DNA from: Staphylococcus pettenkoferi
Lineage (GTDB): Bacteria > Bacillota > Bacilli > Staphylococcales > Staphylococcaceae
Length of the DNA: 62,580 bases
Assembly: GCF_002902685.1 (NCBI RefSeq)
Contig: NZ_PPRN01000003.1
Location: forward strand, 1-62,580
Reading direction: 5' to 3'
Part shown: one piece after another, positions 7,886 through 18,241 of the stretch
How positions within the stretch are numbered: position 1 is the stretch's first letter
How the letters are laid out: every line of letters begins with the position of its first letter
Translations under genes and position numbers: made by a program
Notes under the pieces: generated by a model
Database searches by the model: none
What the model saw: the letters and a program-made list of their open reading frames with translations, nothing else
What the model was told of the DNA's origin: nothing

Positions 7886-9547
7886 TTACATATTTTCAGG
7901 TGCTGTGACACCTACAAGATGTAGCGCATTGCGTAACGTAATCTTCACTGTTTCACATAATGCGACGAGTGCTGTCGTTTGTGCTTCATCGTCTGTGAGT
8001 ACTTTTTGCGCATTATAGAATTTATGGAAGTGTGCAGCTAAGTCTTGAATATAGTTCGTCATGCGATGTGGCGCACGATGTTCTGCCGCACTTTCAATTG
8101 TCGGTTCAAACTCTGCTACTTTTTTCAATAAATCAATCGCTTTGTCATTCGTAATTTGTGATAAATCTAACTCACCTGAAGTAGAGATACCACGTTCTTC
8201 TGCTTGTTGCAGAATGGAACAAATACGCGCATGAGCATATTGCGCATAGTAGACTGGATTATCTTGAGATTGTTGTTTCGCGAGTTCCATATCAAAGTCG
8301 AAGTGTGTGTCAGGACTACGCATCGTCAAGAAGTAACGTGCTGCGTCAATACCTACTTCGTCCATGATATCGCGCAATGTAATAGCATTACCTGTACGTT
8401 TACTCATCTTCACTTCTTCACCGTTCTGCATTAAACGTACCATTTGCATAATTTGAATTTCTAAACGGTCACTGTCGACACCAAATGTTTCCATAGAAGC
8501 TTTGAGACGATTGATATAACCGTGATGGTCTGCACCAAAGAGGTCGATTAAGACATCATTGCCACGTTCGATCTTGTCATAGTGATAAGCAATATCTGGT
8601 AAGAAGTACGTATAGTTACCGTCTTTTTTAATCAATACACGGTCTTTATCGTCTTTGAAATCAGACGTACGTAACCACGTTGCGCCGTCTGCTTCGTATG
8701 TGTAGCCGAGGTCAGACATTTTATCTAACACAGCTTGGATGTCGCCTTTCTCATATAACGTCGTCTCGCTAAACCAGTTATCGAAGTGAATGTTAAAGTC
8801 AGCGAGGTCTTGGCGTAATTTCTCCATCTCATAATCGACACCTAGTTGTCTAAACGTCTTCAAGCGTTCAGCATCGTCAAGTGACTTCAACTCAGGGCGT
8901 TTCTCCGCTAAATCTTGACCAATCTCAATGATATCCTTACCGTGATAACCGTCTTCAGGCATGTCACGACTCGTATCCCCTAGGGCTTCGAAATAACGCG
9001 CTTCGATTGAGCGTGCGAGATTCGTAATTTGGTTGCCGGCATCGTTAATGTAGTATTCTCGTGTCACGTCATAGCCTGCCGCATCGAGAATGTTAGCTAA
9101 AGTATCACCCACAGCGGCGTTACGCGCATGACCGATATGTAAGTCGCCTGTAGGATTTGCAGAAACATATTCTAGTAAAATGCTTTCGTCCTTCGAAGTT
9201 TCAACACGACCGAAAGCTTCGTCTTTCTGTAGCGCTTCAGGAATCACTTCAGTTAAATATGTGTTATCTAAGTAGAAATTAATGAAACCTGGTCCAGCGA
9301 TATCGATTTCTTTAACGTGTGCTTGTGTCGTATCGAAGTTGTCCACGATTGCTTGAGCGATCTCGCGTGGATTACGACGTGCAAGTTTCGTTAAAACCAT
9401 CGCAATATTTGTGGAATAGTCACCATTCTTATCATCTTTAGGAATTTCGACTTTGATTTCTGGAATGTCATCTACGAGTTCTGCTTTACGGATACTCGCT
9501 GAAATTTCTTCAATCAACGCCGTTTTGACTTGATCAATAATATTCAT
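7886..9547 (-). CDS. argS: arginyl-tRNA synthetase
   Basis: Class I synthetase of 553 residues, the usual length. It charges tRNA-Arg in the cytoplasm. An N-terminal Add-1 domain (1 to about 110) is followed by the HIGH signature in [15 protein letters not shown] near 138, the KMSK loop [12 protein letters not shown] near 383, and a C-terminal DALR anticodon domain ([13 protein letters not shown] onward). The ATG directly abuts the TAG stop of the upstream DUF1934 gene, and AAGGAGAAAG gives the ribosome site, so translation is coupled. The palindrome at 7827-7867 follows the stop. Confidence 0.97.
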   Translation of the reverse strand: MNIIDQVKTALIEEISASIRKAELVDDIPEIKVEIPKDDKNGDYSTNIAMVLTKLARRNPREIAQAIVDNFDTTQAHVKEIDIAGPGFINFYLDNTYLTEVIPEALQKDEAFGRVETSKDESILLEYVSANPTGDLHIGHARNAAVGDTLANILDAAGYDVTREYYINDAGNQITNLARSIEARYFEALGDTSRDMPEDGYHGKDIIEIGQDLAEKRPELKSLDDAERLKTFRQLGVDYEMEKLRQDLADFNIHFDNWFSETTLYEKGDIQAVLDKMSDLGYTYEADGATWLRTSDFKDDKDRVLIKKDGNYTYFLPDIAYHYDKIERGNDVLIDLFGADHHGYINRLKASMETFGVDSDRLEIQIMQMVRLMQNGEEVKMSKRTGNAITLRDIMDEVGIDAARYFLTMRSPDTHFDFDMELAKQQSQDNPVYYAQYAHARICSILQQAEERGISTSGELDLSQITNDKAIDLLKKVAEFEPTIESAAEHRAPHRMTNYIQDLAAHFHKFYNAQKVLTDDEAQTTALVALCETVKITLRNALHLVGVTAPENM

Positions 9548-9961
9548 CTATTCTTTCTCCTTATACTGAATTTCGTATTGATACGTACCCATCTTCTCAT
9601 CTGCTTGAAAGAGTTGATATTGTACTTTGAGTTTGCCACCTTGATCGGTCACATAATGTTTAATCGATTGTGTTTTGACAGTCAGAGGTATGCGCCCTGC
9701 ACTCATCTCATAGAGCGTCGTAGTCTCTTGACCTTCGATGAAATGGAGTTTCATATTGATGTCACCTTTACGGATAATCTTGACGCCCGCTTCTTCAATC
9801 TTGAGCGTGACATTCACATGCGCATCTTCTACATCTTCTTCGTAGCGAATGTACTCTGCACCTTTCTGTAGCCACGTACCTTCCGTTTGCGCATTGAAAT
9901 GTTGCTTCTGACCGAACTGTTTCACGACTTGTTTCGTTTGGATGTCAACGTTATTCTCCAT
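9548..9961 (-). CDS. DUF1934 (YwiB-like) beta-barrel protein
   Basis: A 137-residue protein rich in alternating beta strands (VNVTLKIEEAGVKIIRKGDINM, LKVQYQLFQ). The B. subtilis counterpart YwiB also lies directly upstream of argS, so the gene pair is conserved across Bacillales. The fold is calycin-like in the family; the function is unknown. GAGGGTGAACGTGG precedes the ATG. It is upstream of and coupled to argS. Confidence 0.85.
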   Translation of the reverse strand: MENNVDIQTKQVVKQFGQKQHFNAQTEGTWLQKGAEYIRYEEDVEDAHVNVTLKIEEAGVKIIRKGDINMKLHFIEGQETTTLYEMSAGRIPLTVKTQSIKHYVTDQGGKLKVQYQLFQADEKMGTYQYEIQYKEKE

Positions 9962-10007
9962 CCACGTTCACCCTCACTCTTATAATATCGTCGCCTTTAC
10001 TGTCTGC

Positions 10008-10514
10008 TTAGTCAAAGGCTTGATGCAACTCATCTTTAGAGTTTGCCCACATTTCTGGGTTATGTTCTTGTAAAAATGCTTTGAGAATCGCTTTGTTCTC
10101 TTCACCAATTTGATCAATCACAATGTGATGTTTCATCGATTTATCCATCATATTCACATGCTCAGGCATACTCTTATATCCACGACGGATACTCTTATTC
10201 ACTAAGAGATAACATGCTGTTAGACCTGCGTAATAAGGACCTTGTTCGCTGCGTTCTGTCGTTACCCAGCACAACCAATACGGTTTCGCTTCGTCGCCTT
10301 CAACCGTTTCTTTATCATTAATCCATTTCACACCTTTTTCAACTTCGGCACGGGCATGCATACCACCAATGTCGATAAACGCTTCTTTATTCAACACATC
10401 GATAAAGACAGGTGCGACGTTATCTAGACTAATAGAACCGATATTTGTTCCTTTATGACCGTCTAACGGATCATTTTTAATAATATTGAACTTGAACCCT
10501 TTCTTGTTTGCCAT
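10008..10514 (-). CDS. ywhD: YwhD family protein
   Basis: A 168-residue soluble protein of the YwhD family, conserved in Bacillales and of unknown function. Recognisable segments are FNIIKNDPLDGHKG, VFIDVLNKEAFIDIGGMHARA and PYWLCWVTTER. The ATG at 10514 has GGAGGTGG seven bases upstream; the longer reading frame would start inside that site. It lies between the HD-domain gene and the ywiB-argS pair on the same strand, with intervals of about 45 and 135 bases. Confidence 0.85.
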   Translation of the reverse strand: MANKKGFKFNIIKNDPLDGHKGTNIGSISLDNVAPVFIDVLNKEAFIDIGGMHARAEVEKGVKWINDKETVEGDEAKPYWLCWVTTERSEQGPYYAGLTACYLLVNKSIRRGYKSMPEHVNMMDKSMKHHIVIDQIGEENKAILKAFLQEHNPEMWANSKDELHQAFD

Positions 10515-10651
10515 CTTCTTCCACCTCCGCATCAATTTTTTAATCTATATCACTAATGACTTATACTTTCATAATCACTGTATTTCGCTGTGTATACGTT
10601 GAGGTCACAACGTTACTATATTAAAACATCTGAGCGCTTGGATTCAATAGT

Positions 10652-11950
10652 TTAATTTAACTCATTTAACAAACCAATAATGGCATTTCGAACTTCATCA
10701 TCTTCAATATTCGCAATGAGTTCTTTAGGGTAATACAGTTTATAATCTTCCCGGTTAATTCCTGTAATACTTGAGATCACGAGCGACTGACTACTAATCT
10801 CTCTAATCTTGCCATTGCGTCGTAGCAAGTGGATCGGCTGACGATTAGATCCCGGCCGGTCATAGTCATACGGTAAATCAGAGAATGATTCACTCACGAA
10901 GTAATAATTTGGATCGATACCACCTTGGACAAATAAATCTGTTAGTTCTGTAATTGTGATGATAGAGCCATCAAATGGCATATACTTGAAGAGATCACGA
11001 TTGATAAATCGACGTGACAAATCACTGAGAATCGGGTCATCTTCGTGAATCCATTTTTTCAAGTAATACACGACGACCGCTTCATCTAAATCCACATATT
11101 CCTGAATCGTCATTTCATTTTTAAAAAATGGGATAAAATCCGTTGGTGTCATTGTAAATTGATAACCTTCGTCATACAATTGTTTCGCCCGTCGCAAGCA
11201 ATTGTTCAACAATACTTCTCCACCACGACTCACCGGATGGAAATAAATCTGCCAATACATTTGGTAACGACTCATGATGAAACTTTCAACAGCATGCATA
11301 CCGCTCTCTTTGATCAAGACCTCATCTTTAGAAGGTCGCATCAGACGCAGAATACGCTCCATATCGAACTGGCCATACGACACACCAGTGAAATAAGCAT
11401 CACGTTGTAAATAGTCCATGCGATCCGCGTCAATCTGAGAAGAAATCATTGAGATGACCAGTTTATTGTCATGTGTCTTGTTGATGACATCTGCTACTTC
11501 TTGTGGGAAGTCAGCATCGACACGGCTCAGCACCTCATTCACCTCTGTATCACCCGTGATAATCGCTTGCGTAAATGCTTCATGATCTGTTCCAAATATT
11601 TTCTCAAAGCTGTGAGAGAACGGACCATGGCCCAAGTCATGTAACAGAGCAGCACATAACGCTAAAGGGCGATCTGCGTTGTCCCAAGCCTCTCTGCCGA
11701 AGAATGACTCGTCTATCATTCGACGCACGATTTCATAGACACCGAGCGAGTGACCGAAACGGCTGTGCTCGGCAGTGTGGAAAGACAAGTACAATGTACC
11801 TAGCTGTTTAATTCGGCGTAAACGTTGAAACTCTTTCGTCTTAATCAAGTCCCATATTAATTGGTCTTTCACATGAATATAGCGATGGATTGGATCTTTA
11901 AACACTTTCTCTTCCGGCAACTGTTTGAAAGCATAAGTCGATTGTGTCAA
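10652..11950 (-). CDS. HD-domain dNTP triphosphohydrolase-like protein
   Basis: A 432-residue HD-superfamily phosphohydrolase related to B. subtilis YwfO. The metal-binding HD set is visible as HSRFGHSLGVY near 60 and HDLGHGPFSHSFE near 108, and QIDADRMDYLQRD carries the later aspartate. Family members remove triphosphate from dNTPs or bind nucleotides, often allosterically. The start is TTG: AAAGGAGG ends seven bases before it and no ATG is suitably placed. It lies 16 bases after the acetyltransferase stop on the same strand and may be cotranscribed. Substrate is inferred only. Confidence 0.88.
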   Translation of the reverse strand: MTQSTYAFKQLPEEKVFKDPIHRYIHVKDQLIWDLIKTKEFQRLRRIKQLGTLYLSFHTAEHSRFGHSLGVYEIVRRMIDESFFGREAWDNADRPLALCAALLHDLGHGPFSHSFEKIFGTDHEAFTQAIITGDTEVNEVLSRVDADFPQEVADVINKTHDNKLVISMISSQIDADRMDYLQRDAYFTGVSYGQFDMERILRLMRPSKDEVLIKESGMHAVESFIMSRYQMYWQIYFHPVSRGGEVLLNNCLRRAKQLYDEGYQFTMTPTDFIPFFKNEMTIQEYVDLDEAVVVYYLKKWIHEDDPILSDLSRRFINRDLFKYMPFDGSIITITELTDLFVQGGIDPNYYFVSESFSDLPYDYDRPGSNRQPIHLLRRNGKIREISSQSLVISSITGINREDYKLYYPKELIANIEDDEVRNAIIGLLNELN

Positions 11951-11966
11951 ATTGGTCCTCCTTTTA

Positions 11967-12449
11967 TCAATGCGTTAAAGTCTTACGTAACAGTGCGAGC
12001 TCCATGAGTTCTCCGTACATCGTATGTTGATAGACACGCACTTGCTCAAAGCCTTGGTTGAGGTAAAAGTTCACGGCATCTTTATTTCTGCAATCTACTT
12101 CTACGTATAACGTATCATAGCGCTGACGATAAGTATCGAGACCCGCTTGCAATAACGCGCCTCCGTGTCCATGATGTTGGTATGCAGGACGGACATAATG
12201 CGCAGATAAGTACAACTCTTTACCATGAATGAAATTTGCAAACGCAATGATTTGGTCATCTTCTTCAATCACTAAGAAGAGTTGATCTTCGAGACGTTGA
12301 AGTAAGTTATGTTCGTTGTAAGATGCCTCTAAGAATGCATTAACCGTAGTGGCTGCATAAATATTAAGGTATGTATTATACCAAGCTTTCGTTGCTACAT
12401 CTCTGATTCCTTGAACATCAGCTTGAGTGGCTTCTCTCACGTTAGTCAT
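11967..12449 (-). CDS. GNAT family N-acetyltransferase
   Basis: A 160-residue GNAT protein: N-terminal VREATQADVQGIRDVA, the LYVRPAYQHHGHGGALLQAG-type acetyl-CoA pyrophosphate loop (Q/R-x-x-G-x-G/A) near 95 and the NFYLNQGFEQV motif near 130. It transfers an acetyl group from acetyl-CoA to an unknown amine. ATG 12449 is preferred because GGGGTG lies nine bases upstream; a GTG 42 bases earlier sits at the expected transcription start, just after a TGATATAAT box at 12492-12500. Confidence 0.85.
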   Translation of the reverse strand: MTNVREATQADVQGIRDVATKAWYNTYLNIYAATTVNAFLEASYNEHNLLQRLEDQLFLVIEEDDQIIAFANFIHGKELYLSAHYVRPAYQHHGHGGALLQAGLDTYRQRYDTLYVEVDCRNKDAVNFYLNQGFEQVRVYQHTMYGELMELALLRKTLTH

Positions 12450-12491
12450 ATCGTCGCACACCCCTTGGTTGATAAATTTATGAATAGACAC

Positions 12492-12500
12492 ATTATATCA
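12492..12500 (-). promoter_or_regulatory. extended minus-10 promoter of the acetyltransferase gene
   Basis: TGATATAAT on the minus strand (TG-n-TATAAT form) about 45 bases before the ATG at 12449. No good minus-35 box is visible, as is usual for extended minus-10 promoters. Confidence 0.45.
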
Positions 12501-12545
12501 CAAATTAACGTTCTACTATATGACCTCCACTTTGAGATATAAAAA

Positions 12546-12586
12546 GGGAGCAGGACAGAAATCTATGATTTCGTCGTCCTGCCCCC
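12546..12586. repeat. dispersed intergenic palindrome, copy c
   Basis: GGGAGCAGGACAGAAATC, a three-base loop, then GATTTCGTCGTCCTGCCCCC: the best conserved copy of the family. Two further hairpins follow (GAGGATGAG with CTCATCCTT, and GTGCT with AGCAC near 12650), so the interval 12501-12756 is structured but holds no gene that I see. Confidence 0.65.
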
Positions 12587-12756
12587 GCGAGGATGAGCGT
12601 GTCACGTTCATAATGAACTGATACCATCTCATCCTTGAAGTGCTGTTTTAAATGAGCACCCTGCTATTCTGGGTAACATACATCCACTTTCCATGTTAGC
12701 TGCATTACTTTTATTTACATCCTGCATATCTTACACTTAACCAGCCAGCTCGTCTT

Positions 12757-13299
12757 CTATTGCCCTTTCAAATCACCATTCCAACGTGCAGCGTGATCTA
12801 GGGCATAGCGGTCGTTATAAATATCACCAGGTCTCTCTGCAGCGCCGATGATGGAGTCTGAAAGTCGTGCACCTAAGAACTCCAAGCTATACTCAATCTG
12901 TTTCAAGCATGGCTTTCCTTTGACTTGCGGACAATCGCCACCCACGATGACGAGTCGGAAATCAATCTCAGCTAATCGTTCTTTAAAGTGCGCGTAATCT
13001 GGATCTTCAAGCGTCTCTGACCAGTGATCAATAAAGGCTTTCAACGAGGCAGAAACACTATACCAATAGATTGGGGACGCAAAGATGACGATATCACTCG
13101 CTAGCATCTGATCGATGACCTCTTTATAATCATCTTGATAGTCACGAATCTCGCTATCCTCATGTCTCACATCTCTCACAGGATTGAATCGATAATCCGT
13201 TAAATCGACCCACGTATGTTCGACGCCTTCCAGCGCTTGTTTCGTCAACGTAGCCGTATTGCCTTCTGGACGACTTCCTCCAAATAGTACAGTAATCAC
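12757..13299 (-). CDS. NADPH-dependent FMN reductase / flavodoxin-fold quinone reductase
   Basis: A 180-residue flavodoxin-fold protein. The FMN phosphate loop is GGSRPEGNTATL near 7-18 and the isoalloxazine-side motif is FASPIYWYSVSASLK near 85. Two cysteines (DCPQVKGKPC) follow strand four, as in iron-sulphur flavoprotein relatives. It likely reduces quinones, FMN or similar acceptors in the cytosol. The start is GTG at 13299 with AAGGGGG eight bases upstream; the upstream ATG would place the ribosome site inside the gene. It is a single gene; substrate unknown. Confidence 0.8.
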   Translation of the reverse strand: MITVLFGGSRPEGNTATLTKQALEGVEHTWVDLTDYRFNPVRDVRHEDSEIRDYQDDYKEVIDQMLASDIVIFASPIYWYSVSASLKAFIDHWSETLEDPDYAHFKERLAEIDFRLVIVGGDCPQVKGKPCLKQIEYSLEFLGARLSDSIIGAAERPGDIYNDRYALDHAARWNGDLKGQ

Positions 13300-13453
13300 T
13301 ACACATCCCCCTTTCTGCATGATCTGCCGTTCTTCTTAGCTTCTATCGTTAACATGCGTAACATCATTCCACGGTCATGCTTTATCATATTCTTACTCAT
13401 GAGTTAAAAAGAAATACACACGTTCTTCTCATCATCGTGCTAGTTCACGCAAG

Positions 13454-14389
13454 TTATTTTACTGGGAAGAGCTCATCAATATAGCGAATTTCTTCGTCTG
13501 TTAATTCAACTTCTAACGTCTTCAAGTTATCTACCACTTGAGTCGATTGTTTCGCTCCAGGAATAATAACGTCAATAGATGGGCGAGTGAGGTAGAACGC
13601 AAGTACAATGTGTGCCACATCCACATCATGATTGTCGGCAATCTCCCGTAACTGGTCGACCTTTCGTAAATTCTCTTTAAAACGCTCACCTTGGAAATCA
13701 GGATTTTTCGCACGTAAATCATCGAATGTACTATTCTCATTGTATTTACCAGCGAGTAAACCTGAAGCCAATGGGAAATAAGGGATAAACGTAATATTAT
13801 GTTCAGTCGTGTAATCGAAGTAAGCTTCATTCTGACGATTGAGCAAGTTATATTCTAATTGCACAACATCTACGTCGCCATTTTTATTCGCTTCTTTCAA
13901 TTGTTCAAGACTGAAGTTAGAGACACCAATCGCTTTAATCTTGCCTTGATCTTTCAGTTCTTTTAAAGCAGCTACCGCTTCGTCTTTAGGGGTCTCTTCG
14001 TCTGGGAAATGAATATAATATAAATCAATGTAATCTTCTTGTAGACGTTCAAGACTTTCTTCAACTTGTTGTTTCAAGAATTCTGGGTCATTTGAATAAT
14101 GCTCATTGCCCTCGTCATCGAAATAGTGCGCACCTTTCGTCGCTATCGCATAATCTTCGCGAGGGAATTCTTTCACTGTCTCGCCTACGAGTTCTTCTGA
14201 ACGTCTTGGTCCATAAATAAAGGCGGTATCCAGTAAATTCAAGCCGTTACGGATTGCCGTACGCACGACTTCTTTACCTTGTTCTTCATCTAAATTGTTA
14301 TATAAATTGTGTCCACCTACAGCATTCGTTCCTAATGCGATGGGGTGTACGTAAACGTCTGAGTGTCCTAATCTTACTTTATCCATCAT
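13454..14389 (-). CDS. aldo/keto reductase
   Basis: A 311-residue TIM-barrel oxidoreductase of the aldo-keto reductase superfamily. The catalytic set is present: aspartate and tyrosine in [18 protein letters not shown] near 52-60, lysine in AIATKGAHY near 85 and histidine in YYIHFPDE near 125; IPGAKQ near 280 is the NADPH-binding end. It reduces an unknown carbonyl substrate with NADPH. AAGGAG lies eight bases before the first ATG; a second ATG follows at once. Single gene with no obvious operon partners. Confidence 0.92.
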   Translation of the reverse strand: MMDKVRLGHSDVYVHPIALGTNAVGGHNLYNNLDEEQGKEVVRTAIRNGLNLLDTAFIYGPRRSEELVGETVKEFPREDYAIATKGAHYFDDEGNEHYSNDPEFLKQQVEESLERLQEDYIDLYYIHFPDEETPKDEAVAALKELKDQGKIKAIGVSNFSLEQLKEANKNGDVDVVQLEYNLLNRQNEAYFDYTTEHNITFIPYFPLASGLLAGKYNENSTFDDLRAKNPDFQGERFKENLRKVDQLREIADNHDVDVAHIVLAFYLTRPSIDVIIPGAKQSTQVVDNLKTLEVELTDEEIRYIDELFPVK

Positions 14390-14538
14390 CTTGTCATCTC
14401 CTTTAATCTTTGTATTACCTTATTCTCCTCTATTTAATCATAGGAAAGCATGTGGGGTATATAGATGTCTTAGTATAGACCAAATTTGAAGTAGTTCTCA
14501 CTATATCTCTTTTGCTGAACAGATAGCTAACACTGCAC

Positions 14539-14590
14539 AAAAAAGCGTGAGACGCATCATTCCATAGAATGCTAATCCGTCTTCACGCTA
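14539..14590 (-). terminator. compound terminator of the DUF1450 gene
   Basis: On the minus strand AGCGTGAAGACG pairs with CGTCTCACGCT, enclosing an inner CATTC/GAATG hairpin, and six T follow. It begins just after the stop at 14598. Confidence 0.85.
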
Positions 14591-14597
14591 CATTAAG

Positions 14598-14942
14598 TTA
14601 TGCTTTTGACTTTTTACGTTGTGCTAATTTTTCCTTTAACTTACGGTCTTGTTCTTCTTTACAACGTTTACGTTGTTCATGTCGTTGACGCAAACGCTCT
14701 TCCTCTTCTGGGTCACGAGGTTTCTGTAATTGCTTTTCAACTTTCTCCATGAGTTCATCCTCAGAGTGTGCAGCAAGCGGCCGGTTATTCACAAACGCAA
14801 AGGTCTTTCTGCGTCCCGGTCCACAATAAGATTGACAGCCGATGTCAATTTCCGCTTCTGGATCTAGCTTTTTCAGTTTACGTTCAAGTGACTTACAATT
14901 CACAGCCTGACAATCATCACAGATCATAAATTTATTTTGCAA
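14598..14942 (-). CDS. DUF1450 family protein with charged tail
   Basis: A 114-residue protein. Residues 5-60 hold the DUF1450 domain with four cysteines in CDDCQAVNC and CQSYCGPG, which could bind metal or a cluster. From about residue 65 the chain is an acidic and basic coiled-coil-like tail ([17 protein letters not shown]). TTG at 14942 is chosen because GAGGTG ends six bases before it and the protein then starts [11 protein letters not shown]; an ATG lies 15 bases further in. It sits downstream of the mevalonate operon on the same strand after about 300 bases. Function unknown. Confidence 0.75.
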   Translation of the reverse strand: MQNKFMICDDCQAVNCKSLERKLKKLDPEAEIDIGCQSYCGPGRRKTFAFVNNRPLAAHSEDELMEKVEKQLQKPRDPEEEERLRQRHEQRKRCKEEQDRKLKEKLAQRKKSKA

Positions 14943-15241
14943 ACGTCTCACCTCATTCCCATTCAAACTCATCGCCGTTATATGCATGTCCATCATAATA
15001 CCAATTGTGTAGTTACGCTAGTATGGCAGCTCATACTTCTAGTAAAATGCGCCCATGTATATACCGCTCTTTCACCTTTTACAAAAATACAGACTACAAA
15101 ATTAAAATCCAGGTCGTTAACGTAACACCTTGATGCTAAGGCACTAACGCACGCTGGATAAGGAATCAAATCATATACCTCCAACCATAACGCGGTTTGA
15201 AGCTATATCATTTGATTGTAATCATATTAAAATAACTCATC

Positions 15242-16318
15242 TTATTGACCATGATAAATATTAAATTCTAACGGTTTCACACCATTTTGAAGCCATTCGT
15301 CGTAAATCGCTTGTTTATCGCACTCATTATTGATAATCGTAATCCCACAGTCACCGCCACCAGCACCAGACGTTTTCGAAGCACCACCATGTTTTTCACC
15401 AATTTCACAAAGCGTCTTCAAGGTTGGTGTTTCAATATCTACTGTCGCTTCAGCATCCATCTGCTGGATAATCGTACGGTTCAAACGCACCATTTGTTGT
15501 ACACCTTTCAAGTGGTTCGTCTTAAACGCGTGAATCAATTTCTCCACACACGCATGAGACTGTTCAAGGAAACGACCATAGAAAGAAGGGTCAGATTTCA
15601 AGCGTTTCACTTCACTTACTAAATGCGGGGACGAAGCTGGTGACCCTGTCCAACCAATGAGAATTTCCATGTTCTCCGGTGCCTGTAAAGGTTCGATGTG
15701 TAAACCTGGCCAGTTCTTCTTCAACACTTCGTTCACTGACGTTTCTTCGATTTGTTGTTTCACCCATTCGTGATCAAACGTACTGTAGGCGAGCCAACCT
15801 GTATAGACACTCACCGCAATATCACCACATGAACTTAAACTTTGGAGTTTCATGTTCGCGATTACTGCTAATTTATAAATAAACAAGTTAGATAGATTTA
15901 GTTGATAGAATTCATTCAACGCTTTGACTACAGAAACAAGTACAGCCGCGCTCGAACCGAGACCATACTTATGTCCTGAAGCATCGTCGAGATTGCTGTC
16001 GATAGTTAAGTGGAAGTGCTTTAATTCCATGCCTTTACTGCGCGCATATTGTTCAAAGACCTCGATGGCGGTAATCACGTACTTTAACTGTTTAGCCGCA
16101 TGCAAGTCCGAGACGACAATTTGATCTTCATTTCTTTTAAAGTTCACCGGTTCGTGATGTAACGCTTTGGAGTGGATAGACCCTTGTGCCACTTCAGAAT
16201 CCTCAATTGTTGCAGTGACAAAGCGGTCTACAGCTATCAATATAGACTTGTATCCAGGTTCAGTGACTGCGTATTCTCCTGCAATATACAATTTACCTGG
16301 CGCTTTCGTTTCAATCAT
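15242..16318 (-). CDS. mvaK2: phosphomevalonate kinase
   Basis: GHMP kinase of 358 residues that converts mevalonate 5-phosphate to the diphosphate with ATP, for isoprenoid synthesis. The N-terminal APGKLYIAGEYAVTEPGY, the ATP loop KYGLGSSAAVLVSVV near 140 and the C-terminal SGAGGGDCGI loop near 328 are the three GHMP motifs. It is the last of three tandem genes and lies 12 bases after mvaD; AAGGAAG precedes the ATG. Order mvaK1-mvaD-mvaK2 is as in S. aureus. Confidence 0.95.
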   Translation of the reverse strand: MIETKAPGKLYIAGEYAVTEPGYKSILIAVDRFVTATIEDSEVAQGSIHSKALHHEPVNFKRNEDQIVVSDLHAAKQLKYVITAIEVFEQYARSKGMELKHFHLTIDSNLDDASGHKYGLGSSAAVLVSVVKALNEFYQLNLSNLFIYKLAVIANMKLQSLSSCGDIAVSVYTGWLAYSTFDHEWVKQQIEETSVNEVLKKNWPGLHIEPLQAPENMEILIGWTGSPASSPHLVSEVKRLKSDPSFYGRFLEQSHACVEKLIHAFKTNHLKGVQQMVRLNRTIIQQMDAEATVDIETPTLKTLCEIGEKHGGASKTSGAGGGDCGITIINNECDKQAIYDEWLQNGVKPLEFNIYHGQ

Positions 16319-16330
16319 GATATCTCTTCC

Positions 16331-17314
16331 TTACTCAATAATTTCCACACCTGAACGTGTAATATCGCTCGTAATAATCTTCTCTTTATCGAAATGTTGA
16401 TGTAACGCGTCGACTACGGCGTCCACATTATTCTTTTCCACTAAAATCTTAACGTTCGGACCTGCATCCATCGTGAAGTAACACAAATGACCTTGTTCAC
16501 GACATTCATGTACCACTTGCATCGCTTGATAACTTTCCGGAACTAAATACGTAAACGGCGGTTCTGCACCGAGATTCGTCGCATGCATACGCAAACCATT
16601 AGCTTCAATCACTTCACCTAAATGTTTGAAGTCTTTGTTAGTAATCGCTTGTTTCACTTCAGCAATGTCCTCATCAACGTGATCAAGCCAATACTGATAA
16701 AAGCGGGAAGTCTGTCGTGTCAATGACATACCTGCACGACTTGAAACGCTCTTCGATTGATCGTTAATTACCACGAAAATCATCGCTAAGTCATCTTCCC
16801 AACGATCCGTTTCTACAGGGTGGCTGTAAGAAGTCTGGTCGTCTGTGCCCTTTTCCCACTCAACGAAACCACCAAAGATGCTACGGGAAGCTGATCCTGA
16901 GCCACGACGCGCAAGCCGTGATAAGTCTTTCGGTGATAGTTGAAGGTGTAACGCCTCATCACAAGCGGCTGCTAATGCTGCGTAAGCACTCGCAGAAGAT
17001 GCGAGTCCAGCTGCGGTCGGCACGAAGTTCTCACTCTCGATGAGCGCATAGTCAGATGTTTGACCTTTCTCACGTACAATATCCATAAAACGTCGAATCT
17101 TAGCACTTTCCTTGTCGCTCACTTCTTCGCCGTTTAGTATTAACCCATCTCGATCGTACGTCTCACTGAACGTCACTTTCGTCTCTGTGTAGAAACGATC
17201 TAACGCAACAGACAGACTATTATTCATCGGGATAATCTCTTCTTCGTTCGCTTTACCCCAGTATTTAATTAACGCAATATTTGTATGAGCTCGTGCTTTC
17301 CCGCTTGTAGCCAC
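16331..17314 (-). CDS. mvaD: diphosphomevalonate decarboxylase
   Basis: A 327-residue GHMP-fold enzyme that makes isopentenyl diphosphate from mevalonate diphosphate with ATP use. HTNIALIKYWGKA near 10-22 and TAAGLASSASAYAAL near 103 are the family signatures, and the conserved aspartate lies in TMDAGPNVK near 283. The start is GTG with TAGGAGG seven bases upstream. It is four bases from the mvaK1 stop, so the three kinases are cotranslated. Cytosolic. Confidence 0.95.
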   Translation of the reverse strand: MATSGKARAHTNIALIKYWGKANEEEIIPMNNSLSVALDRFYTETKVTFSETYDRDGLILNGEEVSDKESAKIRRFMDIVREKGQTSDYALIESENFVPTAAGLASSASAYAALAAACDEALHLQLSPKDLSRLARRGSGSASRSIFGGFVEWEKGTDDQTSYSHPVETDRWEDDLAMIFVVINDQSKSVSSRAGMSLTRQTSRFYQYWLDHVDEDIAEVKQAITNKDFKHLGEVIEANGLRMHATNLGAEPPFTYLVPESYQAMQVVHECREQGHLCYFTMDAGPNVKILVEKNNVDAVVDALHQHFDKEKIITSDITRSGVEIIE

Positions 17315-17317
17315 GTT

Positions 17318-18241
17318 CTAACCTCCTAAGTACTCAATCCATGTGTGATGCGCGCCTAAATGTTCTGCACTCTCAGCAATCTTGTCCGCAGTTTCTTTAT
17401 CCTCAGCTAAGACAATCATACTGCCACCACGGCCGCCACCTGTTAATTTACCAGCTGTAGCACCATGTTGATGACTCGCTTCTAAGAGCATTTCAATCTT
17501 GTCATGACTGACTGTTAATTCGCGCAAATGCTTCTGACCTTCATTAAAGACATTTGCTAGTTTATGGAAATCATGTTGTTCGATCGCTTCAGATGCTTGA
17601 TATGTAAGTTCGCCTAAACGTTCAACACAAGCCATGTAATGTGCGTCTGACTCACACAAACGGTGAACATCTTCAACCGCTTGCTTCGTTGAACCTTGAA
17701 TACCTGTATCGATCACTACCATATAGGCATGGATATCTAACGGCTTCAATTTCTCAACCTTACCCTGTTTAAACCAGACAGGTTGATTTGAAACGATCGT
17801 TTGTGTATCAATACCACTCGGTTTACCATGCGCAATACGCTCAGCCCAGTTCGCTTCTTCAATCAACTGCTCATCCGATAATGGACGCTCCAAATAATCA
17901 TAACTTGCCCGCACGAAAGCAACCGCCATTGCTGCGCTAGATCCTAACCCGCGTGATGGTGGCAAGTTTGTCTCAAAGACGACATGTATCGGATTGTCGA
18001 TATGATATTTCTCAATGAAACGTGTTACTACAGCTTTAATGTGTTCCGGAGCATAGTCTAAATCGCCCTCGTAAACATCGCTCGTAATACTTGAAGCGTG
18101 ATCTTCATCTAAAGCAGTGATCGATGCTTTCACTCGCCCAGTAGTGAAAGGTATCGCTATGGCCGGCTGACCAAATGTCACCGCGTGTTCACCTATGAGT
18201 ATTACCTTTCCATTCGCTTCCCCAATTCCATGTTGAGTCAT
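17318..18241 (-). CDS. mvaK1: mevalonate kinase
   Basis: GHMP kinase of 307 residues that phosphorylates mevalonate, the first kinase of the lower mevalonate pathway. GKVILIGEHAVTFGQPAIA near 11-29, PPSRGLGSSAAMAVA near 93-107 and the TGGGRGGSMIVL loop near 278 are all present, as are the active-site lysine and aspartate in AHGKPSGIDTQTI. AAAGGTGA precedes the ATG. First gene of the operon; its promoter should lie in the 669-base space upstream, but I could not pick it with confidence. Confidence 0.95.
   Translation of the reverse strand: MTQHGIGEANGKVILIGEHAVTFGQPAIAIPFTTGRVKASITALDEDHASSITSDVYEGDLDYAPEHIKAVVTRFIEKYHIDNPIHVVFETNLPPSRGLGSSAAMAVAFVRASYDYLERPLSDEQLIEEANWAERIAHGKPSGIDTQTIVSNQPVWFKQGKVEKLKPLDIHAYMVVIDTGIQGSTKQAVEDVHRLCESDAHYMACVERLGELTYQASEAIEQHDFHKLANVFNEGQKHLRELTVSHDKIEMLLEASHQHGATAGKLTGGGRGGSMIVLAEDKETADKIAESAEHLGAHHTWIEYLGG

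Noticed and set aside
14993-15184. A 63-codon frame between mvaK2 and the DUF1450 gene
   Set aside because: No ribosome site, and composition unlike a protein; the DUF1450 gene has its own TTG start with a good site.
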